In this document: piece by piece, positions 1 through 5,462 of the stretch
Layout of the letters: every line of letters starts with the position of its first letter
How positions within the stretch are numbered: position 1 is the first letter of the stretch
DNA from: Bacillota bacterium
Lineage (GTDB): Bacteria; Bacillota_C; Negativicutes; JAEYSJ01
Length of the DNA: 7,089 nt
Assembly: GCA_023434855.1 (NCBI GenBank)
Contig: JAEYSJ010000199.1
Coordinates: 1 to 7,089 of the forward strand
Direction of reading: 5' to 3'
Notes under the pieces: generated by a model
Seen by the model: only the letters and a program-made list of their open reading frames with translations
Told to the model about the DNA's origin: nothing
Databases searched by the model: none
Position numbers and translations under genes: made by a program

Positions 1-755
1 GCGTTGACCTTTTCGTCGGCCGGATAACCGGCAAGATAAATTAGGTATTCGATATTTCCTTCAGGCCCTTTTACGGGAGAATAAGTTAGACCCAAAGGGG
101 TAAAACCCAAATTGCGGGCAGTATTAACTATTTTATCAATAACCTCAATATGTATTTGCCTGTCCTTTACTACCCCTTTTTTCCCTACTTTATCACGACC
201 GGCTTCAAACTGTGGCTTTATCAGTGCCACTACCCTTCCTAATGAAGACAAAATATTTTTGACTACAGGCAATACTTTATCCAGGGAAATAAAAGCTACG
301 TCAATAGTCGCAAAATCTAATGGTTCGCCAATATCGTCCAAGGTGATATTACGTATGTTAGTACGTTCCATATTTATTACACGGTTGTCGGTACGCAGCG
401 ACCAGGCCAACTGTCCATAGCCGACATCAATAGCATACACGCGGGTTGCGCCATGCTGCAGGGCACAGTCGGTAAAACCACCGGTAGAAGCACCCACATC
501 AGCCATTACCACATTATTAATATCTATATTGAAATGGTTTAAAGCCTTTTCTAATTTTAATCCACCGCGGCTAACATATCCGATACTGTCTTTTGCAACT
601 GTGATGGTTGCTTCAGTTGATATCATTGTACCGGCCTTATCAATTTTTTGCCCGTCGACAAAAACAACACCAGCCATAATGCTGGCTTTAGCCCGTTCGC
701 GGCTGACGGCGAGTCCTTTTTCTACCAATAAAACATCTAAACGTTCTTTTCCCAT
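1..755 (-). CDS. tlyA: TlyA family S4-domain RNA 2'-O-methyltransferase (3' end cut by window edge)
   Basis: This is a SAM-dependent RNA methyltransferase of the TlyA (hemolysin A/FtsJ-like) family. Characterised members 2'-O-methylate rRNA; hemolysin activity is a historical name. I translated the frame by hand: 251 residues are visible and the C-terminus, probably about 20 residues, lies beyond position 1. Residues 1-60 form an S4 RNA-binding domain (MGKERLDVLLVEKGLAVSRE at the start), followed by the SRGGLKLEKAL linker. The SAM-binding loop DVGASTGGFTD is at 86-96, YAIDVGYGQLAW at 107-118, the KPQFEAGRDKVGKKGVV block at about 180-196, and GPEGNIEYLIY near the visible end. The ATG directly follows the dxs stop codon (TAAATG, no gap), with a weak GGGG eight bases upstream inside dxs, so translation is probably coupled to dxs. 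In Firmicutes tlyA commonly follows dxs. Substrate in this organism is inferred only. Confidence 0.95.
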   Translation of the reverse strand, partial: MGKERLDVLLVEKGLAVSRERAKASIMAGVVFVDGQKIDKAGTMISTEATITVAKDSIGYVSRGGLKLEKALNHFNIDINNVVMADVGASTGGFTDCALQHGATRVYAIDVGYGQLAWSLRTDNRVINMERTNIRNITLDDIGEPLDFATIDVAFISLDKVLPVVKNILSSLGRVVALIKPQFEAGRDKVGKKGVVKDRQIHIEVIDKIVNTARNLGFTPLGLTYSPVKGPEGNIEYLIYLAGYPADEKVN

Positions 756-2642
756 TTACTTTACCCCAAAATTTTGCATAAAAGAATTAGTAGCTGCAGC
801 TATTCCTTCAGGATTTAATCCATATTTCTCCAATAACTGTGAGCGAGCACCATGTTCAATGAACTTATCCGGTAAACCTAAACGCAAAAGTTTAGCCCAG
901 TTCAAATTCTGCGTATTAATATTTTCTAAAACTGCCGAACCAAAGCCACCGGCCAGTACATTGTCTTCCACAGTCACAATAACTCCTACATCACGCGCTA
1001 AGCGGCGGATCATCTGTTCATCAAGGGGCTTGACAAATCTTGCGTTAACCACTCCGGCACTAATGCCCCGGGATAAAAGGATTTCGCTGGCTTTTAGGCA
1101 TGGTTCAACCATTGTTCCTACAGCCATAAATACCACATCTTTGCCTGTCGTCAATTGTTCCGCTTTTCCTAAATCCATTTTTATTAAAGTTTCCTGTAAG
1201 GCGATTCCTAAACCGCTGCCCCGGGGATATCTTACAACTGCCGGCTTATCCAGTGATAAAGCAGTAAACAGCATGTGCCGCAGTTCGTCCTCATCTTTAG
1301 GTGCCATAATTACTATATTGGGGATATGCCTTAGATAAGAATAATCAAATACTCCGTGATGGGTAGGTCCATCTTCTCCTACTATGCCTGCTCTGTCTAA
1401 TGCCAGTACTACCGGTAAATTTTGCAGACACACATCGTGCAACATCTGATCATATGCCCGCTGTCCAAATGTAGAATAAACGGCTACAACCGGCCTTTTA
1501 CCCTCAGAAGCCATGGCGGCGGCCATTGTTACAGCATGAGCTTCGGCAATACCTACATCAAAAAATCTATCAGGAAACATAGAGGCAAACTTCAACAAAC
1601 CGGTACCTTCAGGCATGGCGGCAGTGATCGCAACGATATCATCATTTTTTTCTGCCAATTTTACTAGGGTATCTCCAAAAATTGCAGTATATGATGGTTT
1701 ATTACCATTCTTAATCACTTCGCCTGTTTCTACGCAAAAAGGTGCCACACCATGATACTTGTCAGCATTACATTCTGCGGGCGCATAGCCTTTGCCTTTA
1801 CAAGTCAGTGTATGGATAAGTACTGGTCCCTGCATGTTCTTGGCTTTAGTCAAAAAATCAGTTAAAACTTCGATGTTATGACCATCGATAGGACCAATGT
1901 AGGTGAAACCCAGTTCTTCAAATAACATGCCGGGTACTAATAAATATCTGACACTATCTTTGAAACGTTCCGCGGTTTTTACCACACTTTCCCCAATAGC
2001 CGGGATGCGCCGCAATAAAAATTCAATATCATGTTTAACCTTGGTGTATGTAGGGGCTGTACGCATTTTGGACAGATATTCGGACATAGCGCCGACATTT
2101 TTGGCAATGGACATTTCATTATCATTTAGGATTACAACTAAATTAGTGCCAAGATCGCCGGCATGATTAAGGGCCTCGTATGCTTCACCGCCGGTCAGCG
2201 ATCCATCACCAATTACGGCCAATACATGGTGTTTGCCGCCTGACATGTCTCTGGCCAAAGCTAATCCCAGCGCCGCAGAGATCGAAGTACTGGAATGACC
2301 GGTGCCAAAAGCGTCATGTTCACTTTCACTTCGTTTAGGAAAGCCGCTTATTCCGCCCAATTGCCTTAAGGTGGCAAAGCTCTCTCGCCTGCCTGTAAGT
2401 ATCTTATGAACATAGGCTTGATGACCAACGTCCCAGACAATTTTATCTGTGGGGCTGTCAAATACTTTATGAATTGCCAGTGTTAATTCTACAACGCCCA
2501 AGCTTGGCGCAAGATGGCCTCCCGTTTGGGAAACTGTATGTACAAGAAGCCCGCGGATTTCTCCTGCGAGCTCTGTTAACTGATTAAAGGATAATCTTTT
2601 TATATCTTGGGGCTGATTTATTTTTTCCAAGAATTTACGCAA
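756..2642 (-). CDS. dxs: 1-deoxy-D-xylulose-5-phosphate synthase
   Basis: Dxs is the thiamine-diphosphate enzyme that condenses pyruvate with glyceraldehyde 3-phosphate to DXP, the first step of the MEP isoprenoid pathway; DXP also feeds thiamine and pyridoxal synthesis. It is cytosolic. Numbering from the chosen start (628 aa, normal for the family): SQTGGHLAPSLG with the conserved His at about 43; the ThDP motif GDGSLTGG from 145, closing with LNDNEMSIA at about 172-180; the catalytic Glu at about 367 in VGIAEAHAVT; DRAGIVGEDGPTHHG at about 416-430; and a C-terminal transketolase domain with VTVEDNVLAGGFGSAV. I chose TTG at 2642 because GAAGGG lies nine bases upstream and because Dxs proteins usually begin just before the LEKINxPxD block. 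A TTG at 2663 would add seven residues but has no ribosome site. The usual Gln after the catalytic Glu (AEQHAV) is Ala here. Confidence 0.96.
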   Translation of the reverse strand: MRKFLEKINQPQDIKRLSFNQLTELAGEIRGLLVHTVSQTGGHLAPSLGVVELTLAIHKVFDSPTDKIVWDVGHQAYVHKILTGRRESFATLRQLGGISGFPKRSESEHDAFGTGHSSTSISAALGLALARDMSGGKHHVLAVIGDGSLTGGEAYEALNHAGDLGTNLVVILNDNEMSIAKNVGAMSEYLSKMRTAPTYTKVKHDIEFLLRRIPAIGESVVKTAERFKDSVRYLLVPGMLFEELGFTYIGPIDGHNIEVLTDFLTKAKNMQGPVLIHTLTCKGKGYAPAECNADKYHGVAPFCVETGEVIKNGNKPSYTAIFGDTLVKLAEKNDDIVAITAAMPEGTGLLKFASMFPDRFFDVGIAEAHAVTMAAAMASEGKRPVVAVYSTFGQRAYDQMLHDVCLQNLPVVLALDRAGIVGEDGPTHHGVFDYSYLRHIPNIVIMAPKDEDELRHMLFTALSLDKPAVVRYPRGSGLGIALQETLIKMDLGKAEQLTTGKDVVFMAVGTMVEPCLKASEILLSRGISAGVVNARFVKPLDEQMIRRLARDVGVIVTVEDNVLAGGFGSAVLENINTQNLNWAKLLRLGLPDKFIEHGARSQLLEKYGLNPEGIAAATNSFMQNFGVK

Positions 2643-2651
2643 GTAGAAGTT

Positions 2652-2657
2652 CCCTTC
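2652..2657 (-). promoter_or_regulatory. Ribosome binding site deciding the dxs start
   Basis: GAAGGG on the minus strand lies nine bases before the TTG at 2642. No comparable site precedes the longer TTG start at 2663, so this purine run favours the shorter Dxs. Confidence 0.6.
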
Positions 2658-2671
2658 TTTCAAACAACATA

Positions 2672-2687
2672 TGGAACAAATATTCCA
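2672..2687. repeat. Short inverted repeat in the dxs leader
   Basis: TGGAA and TTCCA arms (five bases each) flank a six-base AT-rich centre. The repeat lies between the dxs -10 box and its ribosome binding site, so it would sit at or just after the transcription start. It could be an operator or a small leader hairpin. At five bases per arm in AT-rich DNA, chance is a real possibility. Confidence 0.3.
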
Positions 2688-2694
2688 ATTATCT

Positions 2695-2703
2695 ATTATA
2701 CCA
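2695..2703 (-). promoter_or_regulatory. Extended -10 promoter for dxs-tlyA
   Basis: The minus strand reads TGGTATAAT, a perfect TATAAT with the TGn extension. The region 17 bases upstream has no good TTGACA match (TGATTA is the nearest), as is usual for extended -10 promoters. Transcription would start near 2688, giving a leader of about 46 nt before the TTG of dxs. It follows directly on the ispA end structure, consistent with dxs-tlyA being a separate unit. Confidence 0.6.
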
Positions 2704-2743
2704 TATCAATATGTTAATAATCATTACTACTCTTATAAAATTA

Positions 2744-2810
2744 CCAAAAAGGATAGTAGAGCCTTAAAGAATTTTAAGGAAAGTGATGTTTTTTGAAACA
2801 CACTCTACTA
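2744..2810 (-). terminator. Branched stem structure at the ispA 3' end, probable terminator
   Basis: On the minus strand an eight-base stem (TAGTAGAG at 2810-2803 with CTCTACTA at 2761-2754) encloses two smaller hairpins. One is TGTTT/AAACA with a CAAA loop; the other is CCTTAAA/TTTAAGG (2779-2762) with a four-base loop. TCCTTTTT follows the outer stem. The outer stem begins with the TAG stop codon of ispA. Either the outer stem or the inner 2762-2779 hairpin could drive intrinsic termination, but stems are AT-rich and the T run is short, so efficiency is uncertain. Confidence 0.5.
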
Positions 2811-3686
2811 GTTCTCGCGGGTGACCAAATAACTTACTGCTGATCGTAAGATATCAGCCTCGTTGCCAAATTCTTTTAAAGCGTCAAGAGCTTTTTCAAC
2901 GGCATCCTGTCCCATCTTCCTGGCTTTCTCGAGAGAAAATAATGTAACAAAAGTAGCTTTATGGTTTCGCTCATCACTGCCTATAGGTTTCCCGAGTTTT
3001 TCCTGATCTCCAGTGACATCAAGAATATCATCAGTAATTTGAAAAGCAAGTCCATATTGCTCAGCATATTCAGTAAGCAATCTGACCTGATTTTCTGACG
3101 CTCCGGCCATAATAGCGCCTGATCTTATTGCCGCTTTAAATAACGCGCCTGTTTTTGACCTGTGCATATACCGGAGTGTATCAATTTCTATCATCATTCC
3201 CTCAGATGACAAATCTAATGCTTGTCCGCCCACCATACCATAAGCCCCTGCTGCTTGTGCGATTTCCCGCACAACTTTAAGTAAAGTCGCTGGATCTACA
3301 TCCGTTTGGGACAGCATAGCTTCAAAAGCCGCCGTGAGCAAACCGTCTCCGGCCAAAATGGCCATGCCTTCGCCAAATACTTTATGATTGGTTAGTTTGC
3401 CGCGACGGTAATCGTCATTATCCATTGCCGGTAAATCATCATGAATCAGTGAATAGGTATGAATCATCTCCAAGCCGCAAGCTACTGCCAAATAATTTAT
3501 TCCATTACCGCCTACTGCATCAGCAGCTGCCATTAATAAGATAGGACGTAAACGTTTTCCTCCGGCAAATAAACTATAACTCATCGCTTCGAAAATAACC
3601 GGAGGAAAAACATTATTAGTTGGCACAAATTGTGTTAAAGCTTTGTCAATTAATATACATTTCTCCTGGCAATATTCTTTTAGCAT
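2808..3686 (-). CDS. ispA: Farnesyl diphosphate synthase (short-chain polyprenyl synthase)
   Basis: This enzyme adds isopentenyl diphosphate to dimethylallyl and geranyl diphosphate to give farnesyl diphosphate, the precursor for undecaprenyl lipid carriers and quinone side chains. Its 292 residues show the standard trans-prenyltransferase motifs: GGKRLRP at 42-48, the first Asp-rich motif in SLIHDDLPAMDNDDYRRG with aspartates at 83, 84 and 89, GGQALDL at 153-159, KTGALF at 178-183 and the second Asp-rich motif DDILD at 219-223. The two-residue insertion in the first motif (DDxxxxD) is typical of bacterial IspA-type FPP synthases, so C15 is the expected product; chain length is inferred, not proven. 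The ATG has GGAGG seven bases upstream and overlaps the end of xseB by seven bases, indicating coupled translation. Position between xseB and dxs matches the usual Firmicutes order. Confidence 0.95.
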   Translation of the reverse strand: MLKEYCQEKCILIDKALTQFVPTNNVFPPVIFEAMSYSLFAGGKRLRPILLMAAADAVGGNGINYLAVACGLEMIHTYSLIHDDLPAMDNDDYRRGKLTNHKVFGEGMAILAGDGLLTAAFEAMLSQTDVDPATLLKVVREIAQAAGAYGMVGGQALDLSSEGMMIEIDTLRYMHRSKTGALFKAAIRSGAIMAGASENQVRLLTEYAEQYGLAFQITDDILDVTGDQEKLGKPIGSDERNHKATFVTLFSLEKARKMGQDAVEKALDALKEFGNEADILRSAVSYLVTREN

Positions 3687-3964
3687 TTTTCGTCCTCCTG
3701 CAATAATAACGGCTTTTCTATTATTTTTCCGTGCTCTTCTTGTAAAATTTTATCAATCTGTTTTTCCGCCAGAGACAACTTTGTTAAACATAATTGTGAC
3801 AAAGACACGCCTTCAGCAAACTGAGCCAATGCTTCCTCCAGAGAGACTTCACCTTTCTCCAGTTGCTTCACAATCACTTCTAATTTACCTAGAGCTTCCT
3901 CAAAACATACATCGTCCATACTATTATCAGCTTGACTGTCTATTGCTTTTTTATTTCGTGCCAT
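3680..3964 (-). CDS. xseB: Exodeoxyribonuclease VII small subunit
   Basis: XseB is the small helical subunit that binds several copies per XseA to form exonuclease VII, a metal-independent nuclease that cuts single-stranded DNA from either end. The 94-residue protein carries the family signature from about residue 20 onward: FEEALGKLEVIVKQLEKGE, then SLEEALAQFAEGVSL and a C-terminal helix ending in AEKQIDKIL. The first 15 or so residues (MARNKKAIDSQADNS) and the acidic tail ending in EDEKC are poorly conserved extensions. I chose the ATG at 3964 because AAAGGTGG lies six bases upstream; a TTG at 3988 would add eight residues that contain this ribosome site. The gene overlaps the end of xseA by 14 bases and the start of ispA by seven, so the three genes are almost certainly co-translated. 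Confidence 0.95.
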   Translation of the reverse strand: MARNKKAIDSQADNSMDDVCFEEALGKLEVIVKQLEKGEVSLEEALAQFAEGVSLSQLCLTKLSLAEKQIDKILQEEHGKIIEKPLLLQEDEKC

Positions 3965-5168
3965 GATCTTCCACCTTTCTAGAGTCAACTACTTCAACAT
4001 CGATTTTACCATTACTCAGTACAACCTCCAGCACTTGTCCTACAACTGTGTCCTCCGGCTTATATATTACTTGTCCGTCAAAAGTCCGTACAATGCTGTA
4101 GCCCCGCGCCAAAACTGCTAAAGGATTTAGCATTGCCAGTTTTTCAGCAGCTAACTTAAACTCATGTTGTTTGAGCGTAATAATTTTTTTTAGTGACAGT
4201 TCCAAACGTTCAAAGTATATATCCACCATTTGTCGCCTGTTAGTCAAAAAATCTTGAGGATGTCTGAAAATCGGGCTGTCAAGACATTGCACCACACGAA
4301 GCCGCTGATTTTTAATCAGATTGCGTACATGATTTTCGAGCATATTTTTTAATGTAGTTAAATACCTTTCCAGCTCCCGGACGTCAGGTACAACGATCTC
4401 AGCGGCCTGTGACGGTGTAGCGGCTCGCCGGTCAGCAGCAAAGTCAGCTAACGTAAAATCCGTCTGGTGACCAACGGCGGAAATGATAGGAATATGTGAA
4501 GCTGCAATGGCTCTTACTACCTGTTCGTCATTAAAAGCCCACAGTTCTTCAATCGAACCGCCGCCTCTTCCGGTAATAATTACATCTACCTGGTCCAAAC
4601 GATTGAAGACTTCGATCGCATGAACAATCTGGGCAGGAGCTTCCGGACCCTGAACCTGCACAGGATATAAGATCAATGAGATACCGGGATAACGACGTTT
4701 CGATACGGTGATTATATCTCTGAGTGCCGCCCCCGTTGGGGAAGTCACAATGCCTATTCTTTTTGGCAACATCGGCAAAGATTTCTTACAATTATCATCA
4801 AACAATCCTTCTGCTGCCAGTTTTTCTTTCAGTTGCGCAAAAGCCAGACTCAATTCCCCTATTCCGTCAGGCATTAATTGTTCAACATACAATTGATATT
4901 GTCCATCACGTTCAAATACACTTATTTGACCGCCGGCAATAACTTTCAGACCGTCTTTGGGTTCAAATTTTAAAAACTGAGCGCGGCTTTTAAACATTAC
5001 TGCTTTGATAGTGGCACTGTTATCTTTTAATGTGAAGTAGCAGTGACCTGAATAATGTTGTTTAAAGTTAGATACTTCACCACGCACAAAAATTGCAGCA
5101 AGGGTTTTGTCTAAATCAAACATTCGTTTTATATACCTGGTAACATCGCATACATTAAGTATATTCAA
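3951..5168 (-). CDS. xseA: Exodeoxyribonuclease VII large subunit
   Basis: XseA is the catalytic subunit of exonuclease VII, degrading single-stranded DNA in mismatch and damage repair. From the chosen start (405 aa, normal length) an N-terminal OB fold covers about residues 1-100 (VRGEVSNFKQHYSGHCYFTL). The nuclease core follows: GIVTSPTGAALRDI at 139-152, GRGGGSIEELWAFNDE at 200-215, and VGHQTDFTLADFAADRRAATP at 232-252. A long helical stretch leads to the LARGYSIV tail motif near 353. The open frame runs up to 5237, but those upstream residues are unlike XseA. I chose TTG at 5168 because GGGTGAT, matching the 16S tail, lies four bases upstream and the protein then starts at the usual NILNVCDVTRYIK. 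An ATG at 5186 would add six residues. The family's common VGHETD is VGHQTD here. A terminator lies just upstream, so it probably has its own promoter. Confidence 0.95.
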   Translation of the reverse strand: MNILNVCDVTRYIKRMFDLDKTLAAIFVRGEVSNFKQHYSGHCYFTLKDNSATIKAVMFKSRAQFLKFEPKDGLKVIAGGQISVFERDGQYQLYVEQLMPDGIGELSLAFAQLKEKLAAEGLFDDNCKKSLPMLPKRIGIVTSPTGAALRDIITVSKRRYPGISLILYPVQVQGPEAPAQIVHAIEVFNRLDQVDVIITGRGGGSIEELWAFNDEQVVRAIAASHIPIISAVGHQTDFTLADFAADRRAATPSQAAEIVVPDVRELERYLTTLKNMLENHVRNLIKNQRLRVVQCLDSPIFRHPQDFLTNRRQMVDIYFERLELSLKKIITLKQHEFKLAAEKLAMLNPLAVLARGYSIVRTFDGQVIYKPEDTVVGQVLEVVLSNGKIDVEVVDSRKVEDHGTK

Positions 5169-5172
5169 AAGT

Positions 5173-5179
5173 ATCACCC
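5173..5179 (-). promoter_or_regulatory. Ribosome binding site deciding the xseA start
   Basis: GGGTGAT on the minus strand includes GGTGAT, complementary to the downstream half of the 16S rRNA anti-Shine-Dalgarno tail. It ends four bases before the TTG at 5168. It lies inside the frame of the longer ATG start at 5186, which has no purine-rich site of its own, and so favours TTG. Confidence 0.5.
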
Positions 5180-5205
5180 AGTTCATTTTGATAACATAAC
5201 TAAAT

Positions 5206-5214
5206 AATATACCA
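5206..5214 (-). promoter_or_regulatory. Possible extended -10 promoter for xseA-xseB-ispA
   Basis: The minus strand reads TGGTATATT, a TGn extension followed by a five-of-six match to TATAAT. It begins only seven bases after the T run of the upstream terminator. No recognisable -35 box is present, because the terminator occupies that position. The site resembles TGGTATAAT before dxs. A start near 5199 would give a leader of about 30 nt. AT-richness makes a chance match possible. Confidence 0.35.
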
Positions 5215-5221
5215 TGACCAC

Positions 5222-5245
5222 AAAAAAAACCAGACAAAAGTCTGG
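5222..5245 (-). terminator. Intrinsic terminator after the microprotein gene
   Basis: On the minus strand CCAGAC and GTCTGG form a perfect six-base stem with a TTTT loop, followed at once by eight T residues. It lies 22 bases after the stop of the 46-residue protein gene and about 54 bases before the xseA start. It should end, or attenuate, transcription arriving from nusB. Confidence 0.8.
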
Positions 5246-5267
5246 ATAATAATAGCTTCCATCTAAG

Positions 5268-5408
5268 TTAGTATCTGCGCCGAATATAACGTTGGGCAAA
5301 AAAACCGCTCGCTGCTCCCACCGCAAACCAAAAGAAGCCTCCCGGCGGAATCAAATGGCCAATGAATATGCCAATAGCCGCACCAATTAATGTATACGTT
5401 AACACCAT
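5268..5408 (-). CDS. 46-residue two-helix membrane microprotein, function unknown
   Basis: I do not recognise this family. The frame ATG at 5408 to TAA at 5268 encodes 46 residues beginning MVLTYTLIGAAIGIFIGHLI. GGAGG lies five bases before the ATG, the strongest ribosome site in the window. Two hydrophobic segments can be seen: residues about 5-20 and 25-38, separated by a PPGG turn (21-24). The tail RYIRRRY (40-46) is strongly basic, suggesting a helical hairpin with the C-terminus in the cytoplasm. Glycines at 9, 13 and 17 give a GxxxGxxxG zipper, with another GxxxG pair at 31 and 35, consistent with tight helix packing or oligomers. The gene follows the Kae1-like gene by 54 bases and is followed by a clear terminator, so it is probably the last gene of the nusB unit. 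A longer frame in another phase over the same bases (5263-5463) has no comparable features. Real gene likely; role unknown. Confidence 0.75.
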   Translation of the reverse strand: MVLTYTLIGAAIGIFIGHLIPPGGFFWFAVGAASGFFAQRYIRRRY

Positions 5409-5413
5409 CCCCA

Positions 5414-5418
5414 CCTCC
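5414..5418 (-). promoter_or_regulatory. Strong Shine-Dalgarno of the microprotein gene
   Basis: GGAGG (within GGAGGTGGGG) lies five bases before the ATG at 5408. It is the main evidence that this short frame is translated, and it begins immediately after a hairpin. Confidence 0.75.
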
Positions 5419-5452
5419 GCATATGGTACACCTGTGCTTATGTATCATATGC
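5419..5452 (-). promoter_or_regulatory. Leader hairpin abutting the microprotein ribosome site
   Basis: On the minus strand GCATATG and CATATGC (seven bases each) pair. After one A-C mismatch TACA pairs with TGTA, leaving a ten-base loop. The structure ends at the base directly before GGAGG and lies in the 54-base gap after the Kae1-like gene. It could modulate access to the ribosome site or protect a processed transcript. CATATG is itself a palindrome, so the seven-base stem is less surprising than it looks. Confidence 0.45.
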
Positions 5453-5462
5453 TGCGACAACA

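Noticed and set aside
529..1338. 269-residue plus-strand frame opposite dxs and tlyA
   Set aside because: It is antisense to two clearly identified genes, with no family motifs and a Ser/Thr/Pro-rich composition typical of shadow frames.
2643..2807. Riboswitch (for example thiamine pyrophosphate) ahead of dxs
   Set aside because: The gap is only 165 bases, much of it taken by the ispA end structure and the promoter, and the leader after the -10 is about 46 nt with no TPP-type conserved boxes.
5169..5237. N-terminal extension of XseA to 428 residues
   Set aside because: The added residues do not resemble the family, overlap the promoter candidate, and lack a ribosome site; TTG at 5168 fits better.
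5409..5462. Promoter for the microprotein gene (TATGAT inside the leader hairpin)
   Set aside because: No convincing -35 at 16-18 bases, and the hexamer is part of the CATATG palindrome; evidence too weak to annotate.
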